A stretch of DNA of 34,792 nt from Acetobacteraceae bacterium (GCA_009693795.1 SHWN01000009.1:1-34792), one strand, 5' to 3'. Shown: positions 1 to 10,422, numbered from the stretch's first letter. Notes: generated by a model from the letters alone, not told the origin. Made by a program: numbers and translations.

Positions 1-1392
1 CATTTCGATGTCGTAAACCCCGCCACCGGCGAGAAAGTCGCCGAGGCTGCGGACGGCAATGCCGACGATGTCGCCGCCGCGGTCGCCAACGCCAAGACCG
101 CACAAAAATCCTGGGCCCGCATGAACGCCCGCAAACGCGGCGCCCTAGTCAGCCAATGTGCCGCCATCCTCACCGATCATACTGAGGAACTCGCCCGCCT
201 TATCGCGCTCGAAACCGGCAAGGCCCTGCGCACCGAAAGCCGCGTCGAAGCCGGCGTCGTCGCCGATATTTTTTCCTTCTACGGCGGCCTCGGTGGCGAA
301 TTGAAGGGTGAAAGCGTGCCCTTCGCCCCGGATGTTCTCTCCGTCACCGTGCGCCAACCGCTCGGCGTCATCGGTGCCATCATCCCCTGGAACGTGCCCA
401 TGTTGCTGATGGCGCTGAAAGTGGCGCCGGCCTTGGTCGCGGGGAATACCGTGGTGGTGAAATCGGCGGAAGAAGCCCCGCTCGCCGTGTTACGAATCTG
501 CGAATTGCTAAACCGTATTCTGCCCCCAGGCTGCTTCAACATGGTCTCCGGCTTCGGCCCCGAATGCGGTGCGCCCTTGGTGCTGCACCCAGACGTCCGC
601 AAAGTCACCTTCACCGGCAGCGTGGAAGTCGGAAAAATCGTCGCCCAGGCAGCGGCGCAAAAACTCATCCCCGTCACGCTCGAACTCGGTGGAAAGTCGC
701 CGATGATCGTCTTTGCCGATTGCGATTTCGAAAAAACCGTACTGGGTGCGATCACCTCCATGCGCTTCACCCGCCAGGGCCAAAGCTGCACCGCCGCCAG
801 CCGCATTTACGTCGAACGCCCCATCTATGACCGCTTCGTCGCCGCGCTCGCCGAAAAAGTGGACGCGATGGTGATGGGCGATCCGCTGGACGAAAAGACT
901 GATATCGGCACCATCATTTCTAAAGGCCAATTCGAAAAAATTGACGCCTTCATCAAGGAAGGCATCGCCACCGCCGGCGCCACCGGCCGCGCCTGTTCCG
1001 CCATGCCCATCGACCCGGCCTTAAAAAAAGGCCTCTTCATCCAGCCACACATCTTCACCGGCCTGCCCAATTCCTCCCGCCTCGTCCAAGAAGAAATCTT
1101 TGGCCCCGTCACTGTCGTGTTCCCGTTCGACGACGTAGACGCGGTGATGGAAGCCGCCAACGGCACCGATTACGGCCTCGCCGCCTCCGTCTGGACCAAT
1201 GATCTGAAAGCTGGGCTGAAACTCGCGCACGGTCTGGAATCCGGTCTGGTGCAGATCAACCAGAACCTCGTCGTGCAGGCAAATCTTTCCTATGGCGGCG
1301 TTAAAAACTCCGGCCTCGGTAAGGAAGCCTCGCTGGAGGCGATGCTGGAGCATTTCATGCACAAAAAGACCATCATGGTAAATTACGGCTGA
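1..1392 (+). CDS. Aldehyde dehydrogenase family protein, 5' end outside the window
   Basis: Frame is open from base 1 (HFDVVNPATGEKVAEAADGNADDVAAAVANAKTAQKSWARMNARKRG...). ALDH motifs: VTLELGGKSPMIVFADCD, FTRQGQSCTAASRIYV (catalytic Cys region), QEEIFGPV, SYGGVKNSGLGKEA. Confidence 0.95.
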   Translation, partial: HFDVVNPATGEKVAEAADGNADDVAAAVANAKTAQKSWARMNARKRGALVSQCAAILTDHTEELARLIALETGKALRTESRVEAGVVADIFSFYGGLGGELKGESVPFAPDVLSVTVRQPLGVIGAIIPWNVPMLLMALKVAPALVAGNTVVVKSAEEAPLAVLRICELLNRILPPGCFNMVSGFGPECGAPLVLHPDVRKVTFTGSVEVGKIVAQAAAQKLIPVTLELGGKSPMIVFADCDFEKTVLGAITSMRFTRQGQSCTAASRIYVERPIYDRFVAALAEKVDAMVMGDPLDEKTDIGTIISKGQFEKIDAFIKEGIATAGATGRACSAMPIDPALKKGLFIQPHIFTGLPNSSRLVQEEIFGPVTVVFPFDDVDAVMEAANGTDYGLAASVWTNDLKAGLKLAHGLESGLVQINQNLVVQANLSYGGVKNSGLGKEASLEAMLEHFMHKKTIMVNYG

Positions 1393-1452
1393 GCCGGGGA
1401 ATAGGTTTCCACGCGTGGACGTCTTCCCGGCACGATTTACTTAAGGGACCGC

Positions 1453-1950
1453 ATGCTCCGATCCGTGGTGATGGTGGCTCTGCCCTTTCGGCTGCTCATG
1501 TTTAAATTCTTACTTTACCAGGCCCATAAGACGATCGGCCTGATCGTGCTGGCGCTCGGTATCCTGCGCCTCATCCAGCGTGCGATGTGCGGACGCCCGG
1601 CATGGGACGCAGCTTTGTCCTCCCGACAGCGCTTCCTGGCGCGCGGCGGACATGCCCTGCTGTATGCGCTGCTGTTAATTGTGCCGCTACTCGGCTACAT
1701 CACCGCCGCCCGGGCGCCGATTCAGATCCCGACATTCTTCTTCGGCGTTTGGCCCGTCCCGCATGTGGTCGGCCCGGATGCCGCCGCCTATGCGGTGCTG
1801 CGCCCGCTGCATCTGGGGTTAGCGGTGCTGCTCATGCTTGTCGCCGCCGGGCATGCCGCCATGGCCATCCACCATCATCGCACCGGCAGCAACATACCCC
1901 GCCAGATGTGGCGAGGCTTACTCCGGCCAACGGGGCGCGCCTCTTGCCTC
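1453..1950 (+). pseudogene. Cytochrome b561-like protein, apparently N-terminally truncated with a run-on C-terminus
   Basis: Frame +1 has b561-like helices (YQAHKTIGLIVLALGILRLIQR, GHALLYALLLIVPLLGYI, RPLHLGLAVLLMLVAAGHAAMAIHHH). The usual first TM helix is absent. After HHHRTG the frame loses b561 similarity and runs out of phase into the next gene (ORF to 2613). Confidence 0.5.
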
Positions 1951-2050
1951 CCCCTTATGGCTATTCAGCCCATGGCCGGGGCAGGGCAGAAGTTGGCTTG
2001 CGTCGCAAGTAAAGTCCCGGCATGCCACCAGCGCAGACAGACGAGGCCGC

Positions 2051-3103
2051 ATGACCCAGGCTCCGCAACCACCCGACGCCATCACCTCCCGCCGGTTATG
2101 GCTGACATTGATCGGCGCCAATCTCCTCGCCTGGGTCTGGGCCTGGATGGTTTTCGGCGACACGCCGGCCTTACTCGGCACCGCGCTCCTGGCCTGGATG
2201 TTGGGCCTACGCCACGCCGTGGACGCCGACCATATCGCGGCCATCGACAATGTCACGCGCGGCCTATTGCATCGTGCCGCGCATCAACAGGTGGGGCATG
2301 TCGGGCTATATTTTTCCCTGGGTCATTCCACGGTAGTGTTCCTCGCGGCCTTTCTGATCGCGGGCTCCGCCAGCGAGTGGCAGGACCGCCTGCACGGCAT
2401 CAAAGACCTGACGGCTTCCATCGGCACCGGAATATCCGTGATGTTTTTACTCCTGATCGCAGTAGCCAATTTGGCGATTCTGCGCGGCATATGGCGCGAT
2501 TATCGGCACCTGCGCGCCAGCGGGGCAGAAATGCCGCGGAACGCACAAACGCCGCAGACCCGCACCGGGCCAATGGCACGAGGCTCCGGCACGCTCCTGC
2601 GCAAAGTGGGTAAAAGCTGGCACATGTATCCGCTGGGTTTGGTGTTCGGCCTTGGCTTCGACACCGCGACTGAAATCGGCCTACTGAGCCTTGCCGCCAG
2701 CCAAACTGCGCCCGGATTGTCGCCCTGGCAGATACTGGCGCATATCCTGGTTTTCCCCGCTCTGTTCACCGCCGCCATGGCCCTGGTGGACACCGCCGAC
2801 ACCCTGCTAATGGTGCGAGCCTATGGCTGGGCCTTCACCCATCCTCTGCGCAAGCTTTGGTATAACCTGGCCGTCACCGCCGCGTCCGTCATCGTCGCGC
2901 TCCTCATCGCCACCATCACAACGCTCGATCGGTTGGGCGAGATTTTCGCTCTCGACAGCTGGATCTGGCGCGGCATCGCCGGGCTGAATGAAAATATGGC
3001 CGGTTTCGGCATTCTAATCGTCGGCATCTTCGTCCTGTTCTGGGCAGTCTCGGCGACGGTCTATCGCCGGAAAGCGTATGCCGTGCTGGTCGAGCGGATA
3101 TAG
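2051..3103 (+). CDS. NiCoT-family nickel/cobalt transporter
   Basis: Signature RHAVDADHIAAIDN (HX4DH), LGHSTVVF, LGFDTATEIGLL, multiple TM helices. Start taken at MTQAPQPPDA rather than the longer ORF start at 1838, which overlaps the b561 region. Confidence 0.9.
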   Translation: MTQAPQPPDAITSRRLWLTLIGANLLAWVWAWMVFGDTPALLGTALLAWMLGLRHAVDADHIAAIDNVTRGLLHRAAHQQVGHVGLYFSLGHSTVVFLAAFLIAGSASEWQDRLHGIKDLTASIGTGISVMFLLLIAVANLAILRGIWRDYRHLRASGAEMPRNAQTPQTRTGPMARGSGTLLRKVGKSWHMYPLGLVFGLGFDTATEIGLLSLAASQTAPGLSPWQILAHILVFPALFTAAMALVDTADTLLMVRAYGWAFTHPLRKLWYNLAVTAASVIVALLIATITTLDRLGEIFALDSWIWRGIAGLNENMAGFGILIVGIFVLFWAVSATVYRRKAYAVLVERI

Positions 3104-3129
3104 GTCGTGCTGAGGCGGCTGCGAAGTTC

Positions 3130-3480
3130 ACATATTCCACACGCTGCGATCACCGGCCGATCCCGGTACTTTTTGATGATTTCGGTCCAACGCGTTTGTT
3201 CTTCCGCCATGAGGGTCCGTAGCTCATTGGCGGTTGACCCGACGACATCAGCACCGAATTATCGCATGCCGCGCGACCGAAACCTCAAACCCTGAGGCGA
3301 CGGAGAGCGCACGTGCCAGAGGCAGCGCCAGATTGTACGCCGCAAATCCAATCGGAAACGGGGTGATCAGGTGGACAGCACCCGCGGCTGGCTAGATCTG
3401 CGCCTGTGCCCGGATCGCTGCGAGCGGAGCCAGAGTTATTAATACTAATATATGGAGAACATACCGACGCGAGTGTATAA
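3130..3480 (-). pseudogene. Remnant of a tripartite tricarboxylate transporter substrate-binding protein (TctC/Bug family)
   Basis: Minus strand reads RRYVLHILVLITLAPLAAIRAQAQI-stop-PAAGAVHLITPFPIGFAAYNLALPLARALSVASGFEVSVARHAIIRC-stop. After a frame change it continues ADVVGSTANELRTLMAEEQTRWTEIIKKY. This joins a Bug N-terminus to a Bug C-terminus with the middle missing. Confidence 0.65.
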
Positions 3481-3775
3481 AGTGATCTCGGTTCTTTTTG
3501 GGATCCTCGCGCTGAACCAATAACGTACTATTACACTCGGTTGTATGTCCCTCGGGTGGAGCGAGCGATATTGAGCGGCTCATAGGCGCAAGCGGACAGC
3601 TAAACTCCAGTAAACCGCGCGTCAGATTAATGAAGAACTTTGGACCAAAACGCGGTCTTTAAGAACGCACCCTCTCTACGATGCGTCAATCCGGCGCAAA
3701 GCTCCCCCCCTTACAGGAAGCCCCTGCAGCAGGCCTGACGAATACACGCGCCGCTTCCCGCAACAACCGCCCCAC

Positions 3776-4594
3776 TCACGCTGCCGGTTCCGCCAACCGC
3801 ATCCAGCCCGGTCGCTCCGCTGTTAACCGCGCGTCCCCACACGCCAATTCCCAGCCCATCGCCTCCACCCGTAACGTCGCTAACGCCCGCCCATCGCGGC
3901 CAGACCGCAAAATCCCTACCTCCACGCCCGCCCGCGTCACTGGCGTGCCCGGCGCCGGCAAATCCCCCTCCACAAGCACTGGCACCAGCCGTCGTTTGAT
4001 CAGGCCACGATATTTCGTCCGCGCCGTCAGCTCCTGCCCCATGTAACAACCCTTGGTCCAGGAAACCCCGGCCAGTTCATCGAACCCCGCCTCCAGCAGC
4101 AGGGTTTTGTCCGTCTCTAGATCGCGCGACCCATCCGGCAGCCCAAGGAACAACCGATGCCGGTCCCAATCCTCCGCGCTGGCGTTCCCCGGCAGAGGCA
4201 CGGCCGCCAGCACCCGCCAGCCCGCCTCCGGCAAGCGCGGATCGGCGGCGATCAATCCGCCCTGGGTCGGCGCGCCGCCCCAGGCCGCATGCACGGCCCA
4301 ACCGGAAGAGACATCCGCCACCGTCACCTGCGCACGCAGCCGGTAGCGGGACAAACGCGACACTAGCATCGCGATCTGCGCGCGCTCGCACTCGAGCAAC
4401 AGCTGCTCGCCATCGGCAAGAATAAAAAAATCCGCCAGCCACTTGCCCTTCGGCGACAGCAGCGCCGCCCAAATCGCGCGCCCCGGCGCCACCAACTCGA
4501 TGTCGTTGGAAACTAGGCCCTGCAGAAACACCACCCGGTCCGGACCAGACACCACGATCACGCCACGATCTGGCAAATATGCGAGACAGGTCAT
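3776..4594 (-). CDS. ygfZ: YgfZ/GcvT-like folate-binding protein (CAF17-type Fe-S cluster maintenance)
   Basis: 272 aa with VVFLQGLVSNDIE, LLSPKGKWLADFFI and the hallmark KGCYMGQELTAR motif. Confidence 0.9.
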   Translation of the reverse strand: MTCLAYLPDRGVIVVSGPDRVVFLQGLVSNDIELVAPGRAIWAALLSPKGKWLADFFILADGEQLLLECERAQIAMLVSRLSRYRLRAQVTVADVSSGWAVHAAWGGAPTQGGLIAADPRLPEAGWRVLAAVPLPGNASAEDWDRHRLFLGLPDGSRDLETDKTLLLEAGFDELAGVSWTKGCYMGQELTARTKYRGLIKRRLVPVLVEGDLPAPGTPVTRAGVEVGILRSGRDGRALATLRVEAMGWELACGDARLTAERPGWMRLAEPAA

Positions 4595-5047
4595 GGCAGA
4601 GAGTTTGGCCCACGCACGCCGGAACGCAAGAGACAGAATGCCAGATCGTCGTCGCCAATCCCTTTGGCCCCATCCCTTGCCCTTATCCCGTTAGGGCGAC
4701 ACATCGGGCGCGTAACCCTGCACGGAACGGGCTGAACTACGGCGGATGCCGTCCTGGTAGCAGATGATGCTGGCTATATTGGGAAGTGCTGCGGTGGGAT
4801 AAAACGCCTGCCACCGCGTCCTCCGGGGCTGCTTCCTGGGTCAACTCCCAGACAACCTCCGGCGGCCTTCCGTGCGGGATCTACCCAGACTTACCGTTCC
4901 TCATCGCGGGCTTCCCTCTTGCCCGGACGCTCCCATAGGAAGCGTTACCTCCTTGATCTTGATGTCTTCACCTCTTGAGGGAGGGGTCCAGGGAGGGATA
5001 CTTGCCGCCTCGGCCGCCGGAGAACAGCGGAAGCACCAAGAAATGTG

Positions 5048-5632
5048 TCATTTCGGCTTACCAGTAGAAGCAGCGTCCTCACGTTGCCGTAATGGGCGTG
5101 ATACCTCTGCCCTCTTGTTGAAGCTCGCCGTGTAGGCGCTCGCCAGGACCGCATCATCAGCCACCACCAGCACGTTCTCTGCGTTGCTCGACTGAGCCGC
5201 TCTGGTGAAGTTGAAGCTGCCGGTGATCACGTGCTTGTCGTCGATGACCATGACCTTGTTGTGGGCAATGGCGACCCGGTGGTCCACCAGAACCTGGATG
5301 CCATGGTTGGTCAGGTAGGTGGCGCCTGTGTAGCGGGGCTGCTCGTTGCTCTTGTCCAGGATCACCCTGACATTGACCCCACGATCCTTTGCCTGGGCCA
5401 TCGCCTGCATGATGGGTGGGCTGGTGAACGAATATGCCTGGACGAGCAGCGTGGACTTCGCCTGCTCGATCTGGCGCACAATCAAGCCCGTGCAGTCCCC
5501 ACCGGGGGTAAAGCAGGGCGTCAGCGTGCCGGCATGGGAGGGCTGAGAAGCCAGGACGCTGCCAATCAGAAGCAAGACCAAGCTGATCTGACGGAAGCGC
5601 ATCGGGGTCAGGAACATAGAGTGCATCATCAT
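5048..5632 (-). CDS. Phospholipase D-like / Nuc-type endonuclease, secreted
   Basis: Single HKD motif HNKVMVIDDKHVITGSFNFTRAAQSSNAEN; N-terminal signal-like helix RFRQISLVLLLIGSVLASQPSHAG. Start assigned at the MMMHSMF cluster. Confidence 0.85.
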   Translation of the reverse strand: MMMHSMFLTPMRFRQISLVLLLIGSVLASQPSHAGTLTPCFTPGGDCTGLIVRQIEQAKSTLLVQAYSFTSPPIMQAMAQAKDRGVNVRVILDKSNEQPRYTGATYLTNHGIQVLVDHRVAIAHNKVMVIDDKHVITGSFNFTRAAQSSNAENVLVVADDAVLASAYTASFNKRAEVSRPLRQREDAASTGKPK

Positions 5633-6099
5633 AATCCAGTCAGTGGGGGGGGGGCGGGTCTGCTCGACCCGGGACACAAGGCATACGGCTGTATAGGATC
5701 GCATCCTAGCGTCAGAGAGATCCACAGTGGGCATGGCTACTTCCCCAGATGGATGGGCGCAGAGTAGGCTGCCGCCGTGCGAGAAGAGCTAGGAAAATCT
5801 TGGGCTAATTGCTTCGGCACCCTCACGAATGGTCCGTCATCCCAATGGGCTGGCAACACATACGTCGGTGGGTTCAGGAGCGGCAACCCCGACGCAGAGG
5901 CCTTCATCGGCGATTAGCTACCAAGCCATCTGACCTGAATGTGAGCAGGGCAGGCAACAAGGTCACGCGTAACCGCAATTGCATGGACTGATACCGCGAA
6001 TCAACAGACGACGATTTTGCCCTATCCCTGATCCGGCGGACGGTTGATACCTTGCGGCAGCCCTCCGCAACCGGAACGGGTCGCACGCGATGAACGCTA

Positions 6100-7335
6100 A
6101 TGGACGTCAAACGGAGTAAAATGATGCCGAGAGGACATGTCTGGCGCGTCAACGCCTTGATCGGCACCGCGCATTTCCTGTCGCATTTCTATGTCCTGTG
6201 CCTGCCGCCCTTATTTCTGGCCTGGAAGACCGCCTTCGACGTGTCCTACTCCCAGCTCGGGCTCACAGTGGCCTTGATGTCGGCCACCACGGCGATCCTG
6301 CAAACCCCGGTGGGGTTCCTGGTGGACCGCTACGGCGCGCGCTATTTCCTGATCAGCGGCACCTTGCTGATGTCGCTGTCGATCACCGCGATGGGATACG
6401 CCACCGATTACTGGCAGATCGTCCTGTGTTCGATCCTGTCCGGCGTCGGCAATTCGGTCATTCACCCGTCTGATTACGCCATTCTCTCGGGCTCCATTCC
6501 CAAGGAACGGATGGGCAAGGCCTTCGCCTTCCACACGTTCAACGGCAATGTCGGCTTCGCACTGGCCCCGCCGGTGATGGCGCTGCTCATGACCGGTTTT
6601 GGCTGGCGCAGCGCGGCGATCACGGTCGGTCTTCTAGGCGTGCCCACCGTCGCCGCCATCATCTTGCAAAGCCGCATCCTAGTCGATCAGGCAAAGCCGC
6701 CGCCGCAACCGGCCAACGAGATCCTGTCCGGGCGCCAATTACTGACATCGCGCGTCATGCTGGGCTTCTTTGCCTTTTTCATGTTCAGCGCGATGGCCGG
6801 CGCCGGCATCCAATCCTGGCTGATCACCGTGCTGCATGCGGTGCACGGCATCGATATCGCCGTCGCCTCCTCGGCGCTGACCGGCTACATGGTGGGCGGC
6901 ACCGCAGGCGTGCTGGTGGGCGGGTATTTTGTCGATCGGCCAAATATCCGCCTGCTGCCCTTTATCGCCGTGCTGGCTTTCTCCGCCGCCAGCTTGCTGG
7001 TGCTAGCCGATCTGTTGCGCATGCCCGACTTTTTTCTCATCGCCACCCTGTTCACCGCCGGAATCTGCATGGGGGCCAGCCGCACACCGCGCGACATGAT
7101 GGTCCGTGATGCCGCGCCGGCTGGACAAATCGGCAAGGTCTTTGGCTTCGTGTCCGCCGGCTTGCCCTTCGGCCAGGCGCTGACCCCAGTGCCATTCGGC
7201 TTCCTGATCGACCATGGAAGGCCTGAATGGGTGCTCTTACTGGCCGCGGGCCTCGTGGTAATCAGCGTGTTTTGCGCCGGCGCGGCCCGTAGCGTCGCGG
7301 CCCAACAGGCCGCTGCCCCCGCCGCGGCGCAATAG
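6100..7335 (+). CDS. MFS transporter
   Basis: About 411 aa, roughly 12 hydrophobic segments, MFS loop-like GFLVDRYGARYFLISG. Start may instead be ATG 6121. Confidence 0.85.
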   Translation: MDVKRSKMMPRGHVWRVNALIGTAHFLSHFYVLCLPPLFLAWKTAFDVSYSQLGLTVALMSATTAILQTPVGFLVDRYGARYFLISGTLLMSLSITAMGYATDYWQIVLCSILSGVGNSVIHPSDYAILSGSIPKERMGKAFAFHTFNGNVGFALAPPVMALLMTGFGWRSAAITVGLLGVPTVAAIILQSRILVDQAKPPPQPANEILSGRQLLTSRVMLGFFAFFMFSAMAGAGIQSWLITVLHAVHGIDIAVASSALTGYMVGGTAGVLVGGYFVDRPNIRLLPFIAVLAFSAASLLVLADLLRMPDFFLIATLFTAGICMGASRTPRDMMVRDAAPAGQIGKVFGFVSAGLPFGQALTPVPFGFLIDHGRPEWVLLLAAGLVVISVFCAGAARSVAAQQAAAPAAAQ

Positions 7336-7397
7336 CGCCGCGCCGGTGCTGATAATCGTCACTTCCAAAAACGGCCGGAATCGCCGGTTTTAGATCT

Positions 7398-7772
7398 TTA
7401 ATCAAAATGGCGTATTTCCCGCTGTAGCGCGGGCGCCCGTCCGGTCGGCAGGGACAAAGCGGTGGGTTTGTGCGGGATGGCGAAATTATTGACATAGACC
7501 CAATCAGCCGGCGCCGGCCGTTCACGCGCGGCATCGTCCAATAACGCGTGCACGGCTCGCCGGATGCGCGCGGTGGACGCGCCAATGGCAAAAATATTAA
7601 AGCCGCGAACGTTCATCTCCGTGCCGAAGCGCATCCTTCGCGCCGCCTAGCCGGTCAACCCGACAACCGGTGGCAAATCCGTCGTCGTCGTAAAGGCCGG
7701 GGTACTCAGATCCGCCACGCGATAGAGCTGTGCAGGGGTCAGTGCGGTGGGTGGCGAGATGTCACCTGGCAT
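7398..7772 (-). pseudogene. N-terminal remnant of a Lon/LonB-type AAA protease
   Basis: Minus strand: MPGDISPPTALTPAQLYRVADLSTPAFTTTTDLPPVVGLTG-stop(TAG)-AARRMRFGTEMNVRGFNIFAIGASTARIRRAVHALLDDAARERPAPADWVYVNNFAIPHKPTALSLPTGRAPALQREIRHFD-stop. This resembles the LonB-like N-terminus (LTPxQLYRxxDLS...TTxDLPP..GLxGQ...FG...GFN.F..G......DWVYVNNF..PHKP..L.LP.G). The catalytic remainder is absent. Confidence 0.65.
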
Positions 7773-7902
7773 CGCATTCTCCTGCCAAGTTTCGAAGACC
7801 GCACCATCCCGCGCCCTATTCATGGGATAATTAATGCAAGTCACACACCGAATTCACGAAGTGCATCAGGCCAGATCGGGCCATCTTACAATAAGCATGC
7901 TC

Positions 7903-9129
7903 TTACGAGCGGTAAATATCGTGCGCCTGATGCCGTCCATAGGCCAGGAGCAATGGCAGCAATGGTAACGTCGATCCCAGTGTCACCAGCAACCAGTAGC
8001 CAGCCAGGCTCAACACGCCGTTCGCGTGCAATCCAGCGGACAGCAAACCCAACGCATAGCCACAATCCCAGAGTGGAATGGCCAGGCTGAAGAAGACCGC
8101 CTGCTGGCGGGGATTGATCCGTTGTTGCATCGCAGTGAACCATGTCGCGGTGGAGAGAATTTCCGGAACGCTGGCCAGCGCCAACACCACCATCGCCTGC
8201 GTCATCGTCGCGGTCAGCAGCAAGGCCAACAAAAGCGCACCCTCCAAGATGCCGGTCAGCAAGGTCAGCCCATAGGCCGGCATCCACCGCTGCAGGGGCC
8301 GTCCGAACAGGCCCGAGACAAGCGCCCCGATCAGCGCGCCCACGCCCTGTGCCGCCAGCAGGCCGGTCCAGGCGGCGTCAGATCCGCCAAACCAGTCGCG
8401 GTTGGCCCAGAACAGAAAGGGACGCAGGCCACCCAGCATGATCATGTAGCTGGCCGCCGCGATAAGCAGGCCCAGCATAACGGGATCGGCCCGCATCATC
8501 GCCACGACCTCCGCCGGCACCGTCCAGAACGCCCGGAGGCCGAATGGTCGCGGATCAGAACTCGCAGCCGGTGCCGCGAGGCGCGTTGTTGTCAAAGCGG
8601 CCCCAAAAATCACCAGCGCAAAGCCGAGAAATGCCAGCTTGAAACCCGCAAGCACCATCAGTCCCCCCAGCGCCGGGCCGATGAATTTTGCCAACCGATC
8701 GGCGACGGAACACAGCGTATTGCCTGCTATTTCCAGGCCAGCCGGCGTCGCGGGGCCCCGCAATGAAAGCAATGATGGGGTGATGAAGACATCAAGCATG
8801 CCGATGATGGCGATCATGATTTGGAACAGAACGAAGTCATCACACCAAGGCAGCATGGCCGTCAGCATCGCCCCGCCCCCCAGCGCGAAGCCAGCCACAA
8901 GCCGCACCTCAAACCGATGCAACAAGCCACCGGAGACCGGCGCCAAAAGAATTTTTGGCAATAGGCGCAGACCGAGACTAAGGACCAGCTCATTGCCCAC
9001 GCCATACCGATCCGCAACCAGGATCGGTATGGCGGCGATCACGCACCAGCTGCCCAGATTATTGCAGACCAAGGTAACCCAAAGGGCGCGAAAGGGCGCT
9101 GTGGCGAGCAGGGTTTTCCAGTCTTGCAT
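7903..9129 (-). CDS. MFS transporter (EntS/MFS_3-like)
   Basis: 408 aa polytopic protein; N-terminus FRALWVTLVCNNLGSWCVIAAIPILVADRYG is typical of this exporter subgroup. Confidence 0.85.
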   Translation of the reverse strand: MQDWKTLLATAPFRALWVTLVCNNLGSWCVIAAIPILVADRYGVGNELVLSLGLRLLPKILLAPVSGGLLHRFEVRLVAGFALGGGAMLTAMLPWCDDFVLFQIMIAIIGMLDVFITPSLLSLRGPATPAGLEIAGNTLCSVADRLAKFIGPALGGLMVLAGFKLAFLGFALVIFGAALTTTRLAAPAASSDPRPFGLRAFWTVPAEVVAMMRADPVMLGLLIAAASYMIMLGGLRPFLFWANRDWFGGSDAAWTGLLAAQGVGALIGALVSGLFGRPLQRWMPAYGLTLLTGILEGALLLALLLTATMTQAMVVLALASVPEILSTATWFTAMQQRINPRQQAVFFSLAIPLWDCGYALGLLSAGLHANGVLSLAGYWLLVTLGSTLPLLPLLLAYGRHQAHDIYRS

Positions 9130-9258
9130 ACGGCCATGATGCTACACTGATCCACTGGCGCGGGCGATGACCTCTCCGCGGCGCGAGGAACACGCGACAA
9201 CCGGCTTGACGAGACTGGCCGCTGCGCGTCCCCTGCCCGCGCAGCGGGAGGAAATGGC

Positions 9259-10395
9259 ATGACATCACACTGGGTGGGCACCTGGGCCGCGACACCGGCG
9301 CCAGCAGACGGCGTCGCGTTGAGTAGCCCGACAATTCGTATGTTTCCCCGCATTAGCATCGGTGGCGAGATGATTCGCATCCGCCTGTCGAATGCCGCCG
9401 GCAAGGGGGATCTCGTGATTGCGGCAACCCAAGTCGCCCTGCGTGCGCCGGGGGCCGCTATCCAGCCCGGGTCAGACCGGGCGGTGACCTTCAACGGCTC
9501 AGGCGCCGTGAAAATTTCCGGCGGAGCTTTTGTCATCAGCGACCCGGTGGCGCTACGCGTAGCGCCACTCGATGATCTGGCGGTCAGTATCCATATCCCC
9601 AACGATATTCCCGCCAGCTTCGGCGTGACCGGCCGCTATTCCCGCCAACTTAATTATCTGTCGCCGCCCGGCGATTTCACCTCCCATGAGGTGATGCACA
9701 CCAGCCGCATGGTGGATGACTGGTTTTTCCTGTGTGGCATCGATGTCGAGGCTAGCCCAGATGTGGGCGGCATCGTCGCCCTGGGTGATTCGATTACCGA
9801 TGGAAATATCTCCACCTACGACGCATTCGCGCGCTGGCCCGATCAACTGGCGCGCCGGCTGGTGGCGCGCGGCGGAAAAAAATTTGGGGTGATGAACCAG
9901 GGCCTGGGCGGGAACCGGATCCTGCACGACATTCGCGGCGATTCAGGTGTAAAGCGCTTCGATCGCGATGTCCTGGCACAACCCGGCGTGACCCATGCAA
10001 TCGTCGTACTCGGCATTAATGATATCCGGAACCGCCGTGGCCTAGCGGAAGAAGTCGTCACCGCGCCAGAAATGATTGCGGGGCTAAGGCAAATGGCGCT
10101 GCGCGCGCACGATCACGGCATCAAGATCTTCGGTGGCACACTAACCCCCTTTGAGAATGAAACTTTTATGCTGGGCGCCTACACGCTGGAAGGCGAGGCG
10201 AAGCGGCTCGCCGTCAATGAATGGATTCGGAGTTCCGGCGCATTTGACGCGGCGATAGATTTTGATGCCGGACTGCGCGATCCCGATCATCATGCACGGA
10301 TGCTGCCGATCTACGACAATGGCGATCATCTGCATCCTGGCGATGTGGGGTATAACCGGATGGGCGATCTGATCGATTTATCGCTATTTGATTAA
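9259..10395 (+). CDS. SGNH/GDSL hydrolase family protein
   Basis: Block I IVALGDSITDG; GLGGNRIL; VVLGINDIRN; C-terminal DHLHPGDVGYNRMGD (Asp-His). Confidence 0.92.
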   Translation: MTSHWVGTWAATPAPADGVALSSPTIRMFPRISIGGEMIRIRLSNAAGKGDLVIAATQVALRAPGAAIQPGSDRAVTFNGSGAVKISGGAFVISDPVALRVAPLDDLAVSIHIPNDIPASFGVTGRYSRQLNYLSPPGDFTSHEVMHTSRMVDDWFFLCGIDVEASPDVGGIVALGDSITDGNISTYDAFARWPDQLARRLVARGGKKFGVMNQGLGGNRILHDIRGDSGVKRFDRDVLAQPGVTHAIVVLGINDIRNRRGLAEEVVTAPEMIAGLRQMALRAHDHGIKIFGGTLTPFENETFMLGAYTLEGEAKRLAVNEWIRSSGAFDAAIDFDAGLRDPDHHARMLPIYDNGDHLHPGDVGYNRMGDLIDLSLFD

Positions 10396-10422
10396 CGCGT
10401 GCGTGTTCACGAGAGATCACCG

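Noticed and set aside
1838-2050. Extended N-terminus of the NiCoT ORF (MSPPGMPPWPSTII...)
   Set aside because: Overlaps the b561 region out of frame and is not transporter-like; ATG 2051 gives a normal NiCoT start.
1930-2050. Possible cobalamin or Ni/Co riboswitch upstream of the NiCoT gene
   Set aside because: I could not find conserved B12-box or other recognisable riboswitch core sequences by eye; Infernal/Rfam would be decisive.
4680-5047. Intergenic region between ygfZ and the PLD gene as a coding or mobile element
   Set aside because: No supported ORF or inverted-repeat ends recognisable by eye; short ORFs look random.
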